Source: Apodemia mormo
Taxonomy: Eukaryota; Arthropoda; Insecta; Lepidoptera; Riodinidae
NCBI GenBank assembly: GCA_036924255.1
Contig: JAUPFN010000001.1
Span: 12,659,147-12,723,146, forward strand
Length of the DNA stretch: 64,000 bases
Direction: 5' to 3'
The notes under the pieces were generated by a model that worked only from the letters and a program-made list of their open reading frames with translations, was not told the DNA's origin and did no database searches. The position numbers and the translations under genes are program-made. Below are positions 46,319 through 57,638 of the stretch, piece after piece (position 1 is the first letter of the stretch; the number at the start of each line of letters is the position of its first letter).

Positions 46319-49300
46319 GTGTTGTCATGTTTTTGTTTGTCAAAAATATTTTATATGCAATTAAATCCATTTTGTTAGAAATTTAATCCAAATTAATATA
46401 AAAAGTGAACAAAAATACAATAAAATATCTAAAAAAATAATTGAACATCCACAATGTCTTCCATATACAAAAAAGTGTACCTCAATAGACATGTCATAAG
46501 TGAAGAGACAAAACCAAATATTTATATTAGAATTAATAATCAACATTAATAGAGGACAATGACATAATGATAACGCGATCAAGGAGACTGAAAACACAGA
46601 ACGCACACCCACCATCGCAACCCGTTGCACCGAGTAGCTCCGCATCGTCTGAGGAGGAGTATGCGACCCCTCCAGAACACAGTGCGTCGAGTAGTGACAA
46701 CGGGCTGCCGTCTCCAGCGCCGCGCCGACCACCTGCGCCGCGTCGAGGGAGGCCACCGCCGCCGTGCTTGGGACCAGCAGGACGACCCGCCCCGCATCCG
46801 GTCCCCGCCGCCGGTGGTGCAGTGCGCCGCATGAGATGGACGCAAGCAATTAACGAAAATGTCATGCGAGCGTACTATGAGGCGACGGAGGGAGGAACTA
46901 ACCTCACTGCATGGCGATCCCGTTTGCTGTCTCTGTTTCAGGTCCTTGAACCAGAATTGACCGTTTCGGCGCAACGGCTATCGGATCAAGTGCGGTTCAT
47001 TCAACGCAACTGTGCGTTGGATGCAGCTACACTTGACCGGCTTCGCTCTGAAGTAGTTGTCTCAGCGCCCACCACCGAAATAGTTCAACCGCAAATCCAT
47101 TTACCCAGTGTTGTTCTAGATTCAGGATTGGCGGATACCAACTGTAATATGGTGGACACTGAGACTACAAACGTAAGTACCCATGAATTTGAGCAATTGA
47201 GGAGGGCTTTGGAAGATGCGATTTTCGAATTTAAAACCATTCCAATTTGTGACAGGCCGCGATTGCCCCGTTTTCCCACACACAAACGCAATATGGCGCT
47301 AATGATAGCTTTAGATGGCATGCTAGATTCTTATTTACAGTCTAGCCAAGATCTAGCTGACACACATTTGATTCTTTACTGTGCGGGTGTCGCAGCGTGC
47401 CGTATCGCACATGTCAAATTTCCAAAATCTGACAGGGTTATACGGTCCGTTGATGAAGCACCTGCATGGCAAAAACGAATCGAACGGCGTATCAGTACCA
47501 CTAGATCTATCATTGGCAAGCTCATCTGCTTTAGATCGGGTAACATCCGTCCGAGAGTCATGCGTTATGTGACACAAGCTTTTGCCGGTACAGGCGTAAG
47601 TTCACAGGATTATATGACTTATGTCACAGAACGTATAGACTATCTAAAACAGAAAGTTTGTGCGTGGGCAAACCGTATCCGCAGATATAAACAGCGTGTT
47701 AATAGGTTTAACCAGAATCGAATTTTCCGAAGCGATCAAAGAAAGGTTTATAGAAGCTGGGAGAAACCCAGTACTAGTGTGATTGATGGGCAACTACCGG
47801 ATATTCACGAAATGTTTTCATTTTGGAGAAATATTTGGTCAGTGTCGATCAATCACGTCAATGGTGAATGGGTGAGAGTAGTTGAGCGTTCGTGTGAAGG
47901 TTTGCAACCCATGGCGTCTGTTAGAATAACACCTCAAGACGTAAGGGAAGCGATTTGTGCTACCCAAAATTGGAAATCCCCAGGACCAGATGGACTTCAT
48001 AATTTCTGGTTAAAATGGTTGCAGTCTTCACACGAGCTCCTGGCTAAACAATTCCAGGAAGCCATTGAATCTGGGTCTCTTCCACCTTTTATGACTACTG
48101 GGCTAACCTTTCTGCTCTACAAATCTGGTAGTACCACAGATCCTAAGAACTTTAGACCCATCACGTGCTTACCTACAATTTACAAGCTCCTTACTTCCAT
48201 TTTGAGATCAAAATTAAACACACATTTATATAGAAATAACATTTTAGATTCTGCTCAAAATGGATGTAGGGCTGGGTCACGTGGTACTAAAGAGCAACTC
48301 CTCATTGACATGACCATTAATCGACAGGTTCATAGAAATAGAAAAAATCTCTCCGCCGCTTGGATTGACTACAAGAAAGCCTATGATTCAGTGCCTCATT
48401 CATGGTTGTCACGAGTGATAGAACTGTACAAAGTTGATACAGTTTTATGCAATTTCTTGCAATCATGTATGAGGCAATGGACCACGACTCTCTGCCTTCC
48501 TAGGGGTGGTGAGAGTTTTTGTATTTCTGAACCTATAAGGATAGAGCGTGGAATTTTCCAGGGTGACAGTTTGAGTCCTTTGTGGTTTTGCTTGGCTTTG
48601 AATCCCTTAAGTGCTCTACTTAGAGATTCAAAGCTAGGTTATCGGTTTCGCAGAGAGGGTGAAATCATTTCTCATCTCTTGTACATGGATGATCTTAAAC
48701 TATTTGCGTCCAACAAACCAGACTTGATATCATTACTCAACCTTACGCAAAAGTTTAGTAATGATATCAGAATGGAATTTGGCCTAGATAAATGCGCGGT
48801 CATACATGTACAGAGAGGCAGAGTTGTAAATAGCGAAAATTTACAACTTTCGGAGACAGTGTATTTCAGATCTCTCTCTGAAACCGAAACTTATAAATAC
48901 CTTGGTATGTCGGAGGGTTTAGGTATACAGGATAGGGACATTAAGCGGTTGGTGACTGAGCGTTTCTTTGGCCGCTTGACAAAAGTTCTAAAAAGTCTTC
49001 TGTCTGGTGGTAATAAGGTGCGTGCATTCAACAGCTGGGTGATGCCTCTGCTTGTATACACCTTCGGCATACTAAAGTGGACTCAAACCGAATTGGACGC
49101 CCTGGACTGTAAGGTCCGTAAACTACTGACAACATATCGCATGCACCATCCACGTTCATCAGTAATGAGGTTATATATCCCACGAAAATGTGGGGGTCGC
49201 GGCTTTCTCAATGCCAAAAACCTACACAATCGTGAGGTGTATAATCTTAGGGAATACTTCCTTCATGTTGATTGTGGAATGCATCGTGATATCGTTGCTG

Positions 49301-50300
49301 TAGATAATGGTCTGACACCGCTCTCCTTAGCAAGAAAGAACTGGCATAAACCAGTGGTATTTAGCACTCAGGACCGCTTGAACGTATGGAAGAGTAAGGA
49401 GTTACATGGACGGTTCTATCGGGCTCTTTACGGACCTGATATTGATTTACCAGCGTCTTTAGCTTGGCTACGTTTCGGTGACCTCTTTGGGGAAACTGAG
49501 GGATTTGCCTGTGCAATTGCCGATGAAGTTGTCAAGACGAATAATTACCGGAAATACATCATGAAGGATGGCACGGTCGACATATGTAGGGCGTGTCACC
49601 GCCCTGGTGAGTCTATCAGGCATGTTATTTCCGGTTGTTCTCATCTTGCCAATGGAGAGTATTTACATAGACACAATCAAGTAGCCAAGATTATCCATCA
49701 ACAGCTTGCTCTTCGGTATGGTCTTGTAAGTTTTGAAGTGCCGTATTATAAATACGCACCGGAGGCAGTTCTTGTAAATGGTCGTGCTAAGCTCTACTGG
49801 GACCGATCTGTCATCACAGACAGGACTATCACCAACAATAAACCTGATATTGTGTTGGTTGATCGATTAGAGCGCCGGGCATTTATTGTTGATATTACAG
49901 TCCCGCATGACGATAACCTCGTGAAAGCAGAAAAAGAGAAACTAACTAAATATTTAGACTTAGCTCATGAGATTACCGACATGTGGGGTGTGGACTCAGC
50001 AACGATTGTTCCGATAGTCGTTTCCGTAAACGGTCTTGTAGCGAAGAGTCTTGAACAGCATCTTAGAAGTCTTTCGCTACAATTCTGGATCAAGGGCCGG
50101 ATACAAAAGGCAGCAGTATTGGGAACGGCACGTATTGTGAGGAGGTTCCTCTCTCTGTCACCTTGACCACCGGTGGCTTAACTATAACGTTCCCGCTGGC
50201 GGATAACCTATTTTGTTATATTTATTTTTATAATATTGTATTTTTTAATAATGTTATAATTATAAATGTAATCAAATAAGAATTTAATGTAAATAAAGAG
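46319..50300 (+). mobile_element. R4/Dong-type non-LTR retrotransposon, apparently full length
   Basis: A ~248-bp leader, one intact ORF (46567-50166) and a ~134-bp 3' region ending GTAAATAAAGAG, with (TAA)n on both sides. Single ORF, central reverse transcriptase and C-terminal restriction-like endonuclease are the layout of R2/R4-group elements. Dong from Bombyx mori belongs to this group and is known to sit in TAA-type repeats. The exact 5' end is set only by the TAA array. Confidence 0.85.
46567..50166 (+). CDS. Dong-like reverse transcriptase with restriction-like endonuclease
   Basis: 1199 codons without interruption. Residues ~20-90 are Ser/Pro/Arg-rich; 90-140 form a helical segment (MRWTQAINENVMRAYYEAT) typical of Dong N-termini. 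The reverse transcriptase spans about 460-800: SPGPDGLHNFWLKW, FRPITCLPTIYKLL, catalytic D601 in WIDYKKAYD, FQGDSLSPLWF and Y706-M-D708-D709. A zinc knuckle follows (C1007, C1010, H1019, C1024), then the endonuclease with P1093-D1094 and D1109 in KPDIVLV...VDITV. The protein would nick the target and prime cDNA synthesis there. All catalytic residues are present, so this copy may be able to move. The start was chosen at the first ATG after in-frame stops. GC content of the first 250 bases is higher than its surroundings. Confidence 0.9.
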   Translation: MITRSRRLKTQNAHPPSQPVAPSSSASSEEEYATPPEHSASSSDNGLPSPAPRRPPAPRRGRPPPPCLGPAGRPAPHPVPAAGGAVRRMRWTQAINENVMRAYYEATEGGTNLTAWRSRLLSLFQVLEPELTVSAQRLSDQVRFIQRNCALDAATLDRLRSEVVVSAPTTEIVQPQIHLPSVVLDSGLADTNCNMVDTETTNVSTHEFEQLRRALEDAIFEFKTIPICDRPRLPRFPTHKRNMALMIALDGMLDSYLQSSQDLADTHLILYCAGVAACRIAHVKFPKSDRVIRSVDEAPAWQKRIERRISTTRSIIGKLICFRSGNIRPRVMRYVTQAFAGTGVSSQDYMTYVTERIDYLKQKVCAWANRIRRYKQRVNRFNQNRIFRSDQRKVYRSWEKPSTSVIDGQLPDIHEMFSFWRNIWSVSINHVNGEWVRVVERSCEGLQPMASVRITPQDVREAICATQNWKSPGPDGLHNFWLKWLQSSHELLAKQFQEAIESGSLPPFMTTGLTFLLYKSGSTTDPKNFRPITCLPTIYKLLTSILRSKLNTHLYRNNILDSAQNGCRAGSRGTKEQLLIDMTINRQVHRNRKNLSAAWIDYKKAYDSVPHSWLSRVIELYKVDTVLCNFLQSCMRQWTTTLCLPRGGESFCISEPIRIERGIFQGDSLSPLWFCLALNPLSALLRDSKLGYRFRREGEIISHLLYMDDLKLFASNKPDLISLLNLTQKFSNDIRMEFGLDKCAVIHVQRGRVVNSENLQLSETVYFRSLSETETYKYLGMSEGLGIQDRDIKRLVTERFFGRLTKVLKSLLSGGNKVRAFNSWVMPLLVYTFGILKWTQTELDALDCKVRKLLTTYRMHHPRSSVMRLYIPRKCGGRGFLNAKNLHNREVYNLREYFLHVDCGMHRDIVAVDNGLTPLSLARKNWHKPVVFSTQDRLNVWKSKELHGRFYRALYGPDIDLPASLAWLRFGDLFGETEGFACAIADEVVKTNNYRKYIMKDGTVDICRACHRPGESIRHVISGCSHLANGEYLHRHNQVAKIIHQQLALRYGLVSFEVPYYKYAPEAVLVNGRAKLYWDRSVITDRTITNNKPDIVLVDRLERRAFIVDITVPHDDNLVKAEKEKLTKYLDLAHEITDMWGVDSATIVPIVVSVNGLVAKSLEQHLRSLSLQFWIKGRIQKAAVLGTARIVRRFLSLSP

Positions 50301-50320
50301 ATAATAATAATAATAATAAT
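50301..50320. repeat. (TAA)n, 3' side of the Dong-type element
   Basis: ATAATAATAATAATAATAAT directly after the AAATAAAGAG end. Confidence 0.85.
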
Positions 50321-50446
50321 TCTTTCTTAACAGCCAGACACAGTACATTACTTAACAATAATAAGTGGTGCAAGTTCTTTGGTAATACCTGTTCTTGCCA
50401 CCACTATAATACCCCGGCATTCAGCTGAGACATTTTTCATATAACG
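50321..50446. other. Short spacer between two retrotransposon 3' ends
   Basis: 126 bp without recognised features, separating the 3' ends of the Dong-type element and the minus-strand CR1-type element. Confidence 0.5.
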
Positions 50447-50716
50447 CACATAATAATAATAATAATAAAGTTTATTCGGAACAAAAATCGTTACACATAC
50501 AAACAGTTTTAGCGCTCTCAACTGCTAAAGTTAAAAACTGTAGCGCAGTGAGAGTGCCCCCTCTTTAAGTTAGGTAAAACAATGTTCCTTATAATTAAAA
50601 AATTTATAAGAAATTTATCCATACACAATTTATCATACACAAACAATATGTTCTTAATTAAAAGAAAAGTGTATGAACTTTTGAATTTAAGGTGCTGATT
50701 TTGATTTATGCGTGAA

Positions 50717-50751
50717 TGTGTATGTGTGTGTGTGTGCATGCGTGTGTGCGT

Positions 50752-50788
<37 letters not shown>

Positions 50789-50795
50789 AGTGTGT
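50717..50795. repeat. (TG)n microsatellite in the CR1-type 3' region
   Basis: TG repeats interrupted by CATGCG and GCGTGTGCG units; it lies between the ORF2 stop and the 3' terminal (TTA)n of the minus-strand element. Confidence 0.9.
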
Positions 50796-50820
50796 GTGAT
50801 GATTATGACGATGGCACAGG

Positions 50821-53800
50821 TTATCTCACGTATTTTAATAAACGTTCCGACTGTTCATATGAAAGCCGTACTAGCCAGTCAAACAATTTACGCTTACATA
50901 GTTTTATTGGAAGGTGATAAATTTCCAATTCCTTATTTGCTAGGTTGTAGAGCTTTGTGCTAAGATGCTGATAGTGACGGCTTGCAGCTGCCGTTCTGCG
51001 ACTCATAGTTGGACATGCTATATCTGCTCTTCGCTTGTTATAAATCTCTGGATCGAAAACCAATTCTGAATGTTTCCGGAGTATTGTTTGCAGTACAAAT
51101 AGTCTTCTTACAGAAAGAACATTACAGAGAGAGTAAAGGCTATCTGTGGGGAACCGGAAAGGTTTAAATGTCATTACTTTTAAAACGGCTCTTTGAGCAA
51201 CCTCAACCCTAGCCATATGAGTTTGTGCTGCGGCACCCCAAACTGTAATACAGTATGAAATAACCGACTGTACTAGAGAAAAATAGACAATCTTTAACAA
51301 GGTAATATCAGCAATGCATCGCAATCTTTTGAAGATGTAAATTAATTTCCTTATTTTGGGGGTCAGGGATGTTATATGTTCTTTCCAAGATAATGAAGTA
51401 TCTAGCCAGACACCAAGATACCTAACAGTTGAAGTACGCTCAAGTTCTGGGCAATCACAGTGTTTATATGGTAAGTTACAGGAATGAGCACGGATAATAA
51501 ATGAATCTGGTGGTAAAGCCCTCTTAGTAAGGGAAAAGGTAAGGTATTTACTTTTAGATATATTTAAGGTTAATAAGTTTTCACATAGCCAATGAGTTAC
51601 AGATTTCATTCCAAATTCTGCATACATGCGAACTTCGTCCCAATTTTTACCTGAAATAAGCATTGCGGTATCATCTGCATAAGTGTAAAATTTACAATTA
51701 CTTAATGAAAGATTACATAATTCATTTATATACACAAGAAAAAGTGTAGGGCCAAGCACACTACCCTGAGGAACTCCATAGTCAATGTATTCTTCACCAC
51801 TCATAAGGTCTCCAATCAGAACAGCTTGTCTGCGCTGCGAGAGATAGCTTTCAAACATTTGGAGAGATAAACCGCGTATTCCGACATTCTCAAGCTTCTT
51901 TAGTAGTATAGGATTGGAGACAGTGTCAAAGGCCTTGGAAAGGTCTAGAAAGATTCCCATAGCCTTCCGTCCCTCATCTAAGTGATTGATTACATCTGAG
52001 GTCAAATTCAATACGGCATCTTCCGTTGATTTTTGTTTCCTAAAACCATATTGATTTTCTGATAAAATGTTGTATTTGTTTAGAAAGTTAACAAGTCTTT
52101 TATTAAGTAGTTTTTCTAAAACTTTCGACAGAACGCTGAGGACTGAAATAGGCCTATAGTTATTGACACTAGCTTCATTCCCACTCTTAAAAATCGGATG
52201 AACAAGGGCTTTCTTAAAAACAGCAGGAAACACGCCAGTATACACTGATTGAACAGTGTATGCAGAATGGGGATAAGAACGTGCTTGGACGCCTTCACAA
52301 CAGATGTTGGTATTCCATCCCAACCGACTGCACAGTCACTTTTCAAGCTGCTAATAACATTTTCGATTTCAGTTGGATCAATATCAAACAGGACCATTGA
52401 TTGAAATGGACAGTTTGGTGAGGTAGATGACGTAGATGAAGTAGGTGGTAAGTTTGGGGAATTAGATGCATAAACAGGTAAATTAAGATTATTAGAATTT
52501 GTTGCATTAATTTTTGAAGCCAAATCTCTGCCCACGCTAGCGAAGAATTTATTTACCTGGGTAATTGCTGCCTCCGGATCTTTGTTTATAGTAATTTTTT
52601 TTTTTTTGTAATTTATTTTATTTAGAATCTTTTGAGTTTTGATCTGTAATATTTTTAATAACTTTCCACGTCTCTTTGGGATTGTTTTTAGCCATTAAAA
52701 GTTCATTACGCTCATATTCAATTTTCAGTCTTTTTAGCAAATTGTTACAAAAGGTACGATATCTAAGAAAGGTTATTTTGTCCACTTCGTTTTCTTTGTT
52801 TTTAATGTATTTATTATATAATTTATCTCTGTGTTTTATACAACGTAAAACGCCAGGACTTACCCATGGCTTAATTATTCTCTGTCTGCTAGGAATTTTT
52901 ACCTTTTTACTAAATTTGTTAACAACAGAAGGTAAAATGCGAATTAGGTTACCAGCAGCCCGATCAGCACACGTGCAACTTGTTACCTCATCAAAATCTG
53001 TTTTCTCCAATTCCGACACAATAGCTTGGATATCAAGTTTCATTTTAAAACACGAAAGATCTTTGCGTTTAGGTTTAAAATTGCTTAAAAATAGTACAGG
53101 CGCATGATCCGTAATATGGGTGTCGATTACAACAGAGACTGGAGAGGACACAGACCTGTATATGAAATGGTCCAGACAGCTATCTTCACGAGTAGGAGTG
53201 TTATATGCTGGAATAAGACCATGAGATGCTAAGAGATTAAGATAGGTATCACAATCTGAAGAGTCACACCTAGCGGCAATATTTATATTTATATCTCCAA
53301 CGATGATGAGAGATTGCCGACTGCTGTGCCGATTTATAATGTTGTTTAGGCTGTTAAAAAAATTATCAGTGGACCTGTATGAAGGCGAACGATATAAGGC
53401 AATAATGGATAAATGTTTAATATGTAGGAGCAGGCAATTCGCCTCCTGAAATTCAGGGGTGCTCACATGATATGCCAACTCTTTACGGATATATATGACT
53501 ACTCCATCGTTCTGTAATGTAAAATCAGAGGTGTAGTAATTGTAACCATGCAGAGTGGGGATTATTGGGCAGACCTTCAGCCAACACTCCGTTAAAACTA
53601 TAATATCTATATTAACATTTAGCCTATATAATAATGCTGTAAGACCATCAAAATTACGCTTGATACTACGAATATTTAACTGAAAAATTTTTAGTGTGTT
53701 GTCATCAGAGATGTTAAACTGGCGGCCAACTTTTTCAGGAGGACAAAGAGATGTGTTGGTTTCAAATAGGGATTCAATTTCAGTATTTATATTTAGTATA

Positions 53801-53841
53801 TTGTCACACATTATAATTTTTAGAAAAAACAATATCTTCAT
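50821..53841 (-). pseudogene. CR1-type ORF2, endonuclease and reverse transcriptase, two shifts
   Basis: Three frames follow each other. 53841-52618 is the endonuclease: FQLNIRSIKRNF, E in VLTECWL, IIVGDININ, D-H in THITDHAPV. 52535-52116 holds the linker and the first reverse transcriptase part (VGWDGIPTSVVK). 52323-50821 carries NNYRPISVLSVLSKVLEKL, QYGFRKQKST, GIFLDLSKAFD, VPQGSVLGPTLF and the catalytic YADDTAML. Breaks lie near 52620 (a stop and shift close to an A-run) and near 52240. Residues essential for both enzymes remain, so the damage is light, but the protein cannot be made as one chain. CR1, Daphne or a related clade cannot be separated by eye. Confidence 0.8.
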
Positions 53842-54065
53842 AAAAAAACAGTGGTTTTAAATAATATTTTTTGTTATTTGGGGAAATAATTAGATTATGT
53901 ACTTTATCAAGAGGATTATATAAAAATAACCTGTGTGATCGCATGATATCGTACGTAAAAGTAAGCGTCATTTGAACATTAAAATTAAACTTTTACTAAC
54001 CAGTCGCTAAACCATTTTAACTTTTAATGCTGATACAAATTATTTATTATTATTATTATATTAGA
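53842..54065. other. Upstream of the CR1-type ORF2
   Basis: AT-rich sequence without coding; it may be the remaining 5' untranslated part or the flank of a 5'-truncated insertion. Confidence 0.4.
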
Positions 54066-54066
54066 G

Positions 54067-54250
54067 AGTATCTTCACGCCCGTATCCGCGAAGAGGTAAG
54101 CAGTGGTACCAGTACACCCACGGTTTGGCGAAAATACTTATCCCATAATGTGATAGGTGGCAAGCCTATCGCCAACCGGACATATCCAGTTCCGGGCAAC
54201 GTTGTTTTTATCAGAAATCTGAAAAAACACATTTTTGATTTGCCCAACCA
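54067..54250 (-). repeat. Family A SINE, head deleted
   Basis: The 3' part is intact (plus strand TATCTTCACGCCCGTATCC to CCTATCGCCAACCGG), but the tRNA-like head ends at GCCCAACCACTAGAC and the B box is missing. Confidence 0.7.
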
Positions 54251-54539
54251 CTAGACAAATAGACTCCGTTATTATCATTAATAAACATAAAATAAATCTT
54301 GACAAACTGATTCCCTTGCCGCCAGCACAGCGCTTTTTATATACCAGTATATGCAATACATCTGCATACATATGTATACCCTTATATTAAAATAATTCAT
54401 TAGCCTAAACTTTTCTACACTAAACAATGTCAGTTGTTCTAGTCCATATTAAAATAAAAATTACAATAAGCTTATTATTTTTTGTAATGTATACGGTGCT
54501 TGGAAGTAGAGAGTAGTTTTTTTAAAAAAAGGTGATCTC
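54251..54539. other. No recognisable feature
   Basis: AT-rich sequence between a SINE and a family F fragment. Confidence 0.4.
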
Positions 54540-54665
54540 TGAATGATTAATGAATCTATCGAGGTAAAAGATGAATGACATTTTTTGAAGATCGTTCCAT
54601 TTGCACATAAATCTTTTTAATGTAAATTTCATAACTCCAGAGAGAGATATAACTAGTACAAATTT
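54540..54665 (+). repeat. Family F repeat, copy 2
   Basis: GAATGATTAATGAATC, GAGGTAAAAGATGAATGACA, TTCCATTTGCACATAAATC and TTTTTAATGTAAATT match 35070-35215 in order. Confidence 0.55.
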
Positions 54666-54929
54666 CTATTCTTTCGTGTTTCTCGAGATATAAAGTTATA
54701 AAGTTAGAGAAGTAACGAGTTCTGAATTTATTGCTAATGTTCAAAGTTCTATTCTAAAGTTGAAATGCTCAAAATACAAAAAAATTAAACAATTATTCTT
54801 CCCTTTTAACTTCTAAAAAGACGTTTACACTGGGCGTAAGATCACTGCGTTTGTGACGTTTATACATAATCAAAATAATGAAATTAACACTGAATCAAGG
54901 CAGATGTTATAATATGGATAACAAACCCA

Positions 54930-55124
54930 TACTTATTACTATTATAAAGGGGAAAGTGTGTTTGTTTGTCCGTCTTTCACGGAAAACGTAGCGACGAATT
55001 GACTTGATTTTTTAAGTGGAGATAGTTGCAGGGATGGAGAGTGACATAGGCTACTTTTTGTCTCTCTCTAACCTCACTTCCCTAAAATAAATTTAACGCA
55101 AACGAAGCCTCGGGCAAAAGCTAG
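54930..55124 (+). mobile_element. Family C-like element
   Basis: TACTATTATAAAGGGGAAAG at the 5' side, TTTGTTTGTCCGTCTTTCAC, and a 3' CCTCGGGCAAAAGCTAG followed by T. It is related to the copy at 31124 in opposite orientation. Confidence 0.55.
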
Positions 55125-55653
55125 TTTACGTATTTTTATAACGTAATTATAACATTAAACAGTGTTCTCGAAAGTACATAATAAAAGTTTATCTCAAATT
55201 AACAAAACATATAATATCTGTTGACTTTGTAAATGTTTGTATATTTAAAGGTTTAATCGATTTTTTTAGGGTTCCGAAGTAAACTATCAACCCTTATAGT
55301 TTCGCTGTGTCCGTCTGTCCGTCCATCCGTCCGTCCGTCCGTCCGCACGATTGCTCAGAGATTCATATTGTTAAAAAGCTGTAATTTGGCACGAATATAC
55401 GTATTAGTCACATCAACAAAGTGGTAACATAAAATTTTGAAAAATATTTTTTTTCACACGTATCTCATCGTGTAGATAGGTTTTAAAAATATTGTAGGTT
55501 TGTGAAAACAAGTTTTTGATTAAATAACTCGTTTGTAAAATATTAAGCTTTTAAGTACTATTTTTTGTTAAAGTCAAGTGTCCCCCCCTACGCCCTCTGC
55601 AGGCTAAACAATTGGTTTTGGGGTGAGTATTTTACCCATCAATCATAAGTAAG
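55125..55653. other. No gene; dispersed-repeat fragment
   Basis: GGGTTCCGAAGTAAACTATC at 55270, then a tandem CCGTCCGT tract at 55306-55345 and AAGCTGTAATTTGGCACG. This is a repeat type related to 61463-61890. Confidence 0.5.
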
Positions 55654-55909
55654 TATCTTCACGCCCGTATCCCCGAAGGGGTAGGCAGAGGTACAACAAG
55701 TGCACCCACGATTAGCCGAAGATACTTGGTCCCACAAATGTGATAGGTGGCAAGCCTATCGCCAACCGGGCACTTTTCCAATCCCGGGCAACTTTGTGTT
55801 TATCAGAAAACTGAAAAAACATTTTTTTTTAAGTGCTCGACCCGGGAATCGAACCCGGGACCTCATGTGGTCGACGCCAACGCTGGACCACTAGACCACA
55901 GAGGCAATC
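55654..55909 (-). repeat. Family A SINE, full length with TSD
   Basis: The tRNA-like head has a perfect B box GGGTTCGATTCCC. The (CTTA)n tail is at 55647-55653. The flanking CAATCAT at 55640-55646 and 55905-55911 is a 7-bp target-site duplication. Confidence 0.85.
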
Positions 55910-55911
55910 AT

Positions 55912-56854
55912 GGTAGTAATAAATACAATAAAGTTAAAAGGAAAACAATTGCGGCTTTACGAGTTTTTGAGTAATGGTCAACCAACTTATAAAATGTACT
56001 TAGAGAAGTTTTCATATGCGGTGAACCTGTGGTGCGGATATATGTTTGTCATTGACGTTGAATAGCTTATATGATCATAGTATGAAACTATACATATAGG
56101 CACTCTTTTTAGTTCGCGTTATTGTAATGGGCAACTTCGGAACCATACATTGCGCGTGGTCCGACACGCACCTTTCTTATTTTTTAGCAAAGCCTTGGTC
56201 TTATATAATTCTACTTTATGATACGGTCAAATAAATCAACTACGCGTGGCTTCACGCGGTGTCATCAAAAATATCCTATGTGCTATGCACATACAAATTT
56301 TATTGTGAGGTATAAAAAATCACTAATCCATTGAGCCGAGCTCATTATGAAAAATATTTGGGCTATCATTTTTTCCTTCGCTTAATATATTGATTTACTT
56401 TCATTTTTGTAGCAAAAATGAAATAATACTGAAGGCTTTCTTCAGTATTGTACAAGTATATTGTATTATAAAAGTCTACAATGATGGCAAAGTTTATGTA
56501 CACTTCGGAAAAACCCCTTTAAAATGTAAATTACGGATCATTTAATTTAAAACCTCAATGTCTAGGAATGGTTTTATTTGACTCGATTGTTTCATTAACA
56601 TCGGCCTCGAAATTAAATAATTAAATATGCAGTTGAAAACGTATAACCAGAGAGCAATCACCCGTACTCGTAACTATTAACATCTCTTGTCATCAAAACT
56701 TAATAAACGGCAGGGCCCAATCGATATTAACATTCACATTGTCTTCGTTATATACAACTATATTGTTTGTACAGTTTTTTTTTTATCTAATGTTGTGCTT
56801 TTATGCTATGCATATAAAAGAAATATTGCAAATTAACACCAAACTATTACATAT
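55912..56854. other. No recognisable gene
   Basis: AT-rich non-coding sequence. A short TACGCGTGGCTTCACGCGG-like family C trace lies at 56240. Confidence 0.35.
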
Positions 56855-56934
56855 ATTAAACTTGACGCTTTCATTTATTTGCCATAAAGACGTCAAATGG
56901 TAAGTGGTATTTTCCATAAAGACGTAAAAGGATG
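56855..56934 (+). repeat. Third partial copy of the mariner-flanking repeat
   Basis: ATATTAAACTTGACGCTTTC, TTTATTTGCC and AAAGACGTCAAATGG match the start of 42053-42292. GACGTCAAATGG and GACGTAAAAGG blocks are duplicated. Confidence 0.5.
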
Positions 56935-57638
56935 TTAAGAGCGTGTATTCGATTTGCAACGAAAACTTCATGTTTTCAAGTTAATTCCAGAGTATTATCG
57001 TAATAATGTGAGCAGATTATTCGAAGGATATTACAGTTTTTGCTAGATTTAAGCCTTGATTTAGTGCAAAGCAAGAATATAATTTTTGATAACGGTTGTT
57101 TTTAAACAAAGACAATCCCTGCATATCGTTTTACGAAAATAGGTGTTAGAGTTATCTTTTAGGACAAATACAACCATTGTAATGTGCGAAACTACTTTAT
57201 TTTATGCATTTTTCCAATAGGATAAATTGTCCTACAGGGCACTACAGAGCCAAAATGACGAAAATATTGTTGTTAAATATTAAAAAATAATATTAAAAAT
57301 TACAAAATCATACACTCATACAATTACAAAAAAAGTTCATTATAATATTCTTTTTCACCAGTAAGTATTTTATTAGGGACCTAAAATAATTATTATACTT
57401 ATGTGAATTAAGGTAATGCTCAATATACTGTCCGATATATGTTACTTATTTTAAAAACACTATAAATCTTCGCACGCAATCGTTTGCTGATCAAACGTTG
57501 AACCTGCGGTAAATCGAATAGTCAAGACTTAATCATGCAAAAACTGTAATATCCTTCGAATAATCTGCTCACATTATTACGATATTACTCTGGAAAAAAC
57601 TTGAGAACATGAAGTTTTCATCGAATACGCGCACTTAA
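56935..57638. mobile_element. TTAA-bounded foldback element
   Basis: TTAA at 56935-56938 and 57635-57638. The adjoining ends are inverted (GAGCGTGTATTCGAT left, GTGCGCGTATTCGAT on the reverse strand at the right), and the arms continue for ~115 bp with strong similarity apart from a 6-base insertion on the left. The ~460-bp centre is non-coding. TTAA suggests piggyBac-type mobilisation in trans. Confidence 0.7.

Larger units (their letters stand above)
50447..53841 (-). mobile_element. CR1-superfamily non-LTR retrotransposon, broken
   Basis: On the minus strand: ORF2-like region (53841-50821), a ~350-bp 3' untranslated region with a (TG)n microsatellite (50717-50795), and a 3' terminal (TTA)n repeat (50447-50468) in place of poly(A). 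Short tandem repeats at the 3' end are typical of CR1, L2 and related clades. No ORF1 lies upstream, so the copy is 5'-truncated or ORF1 is lost. Confidence 0.75.

Noticed and set aside
46361..46974. Minus-strand open frames of up to 162 codons over the start of the Dong-type ORF
   Set aside because: They are antisense to a clear coding sequence and arise from its GC-rich 5' part.
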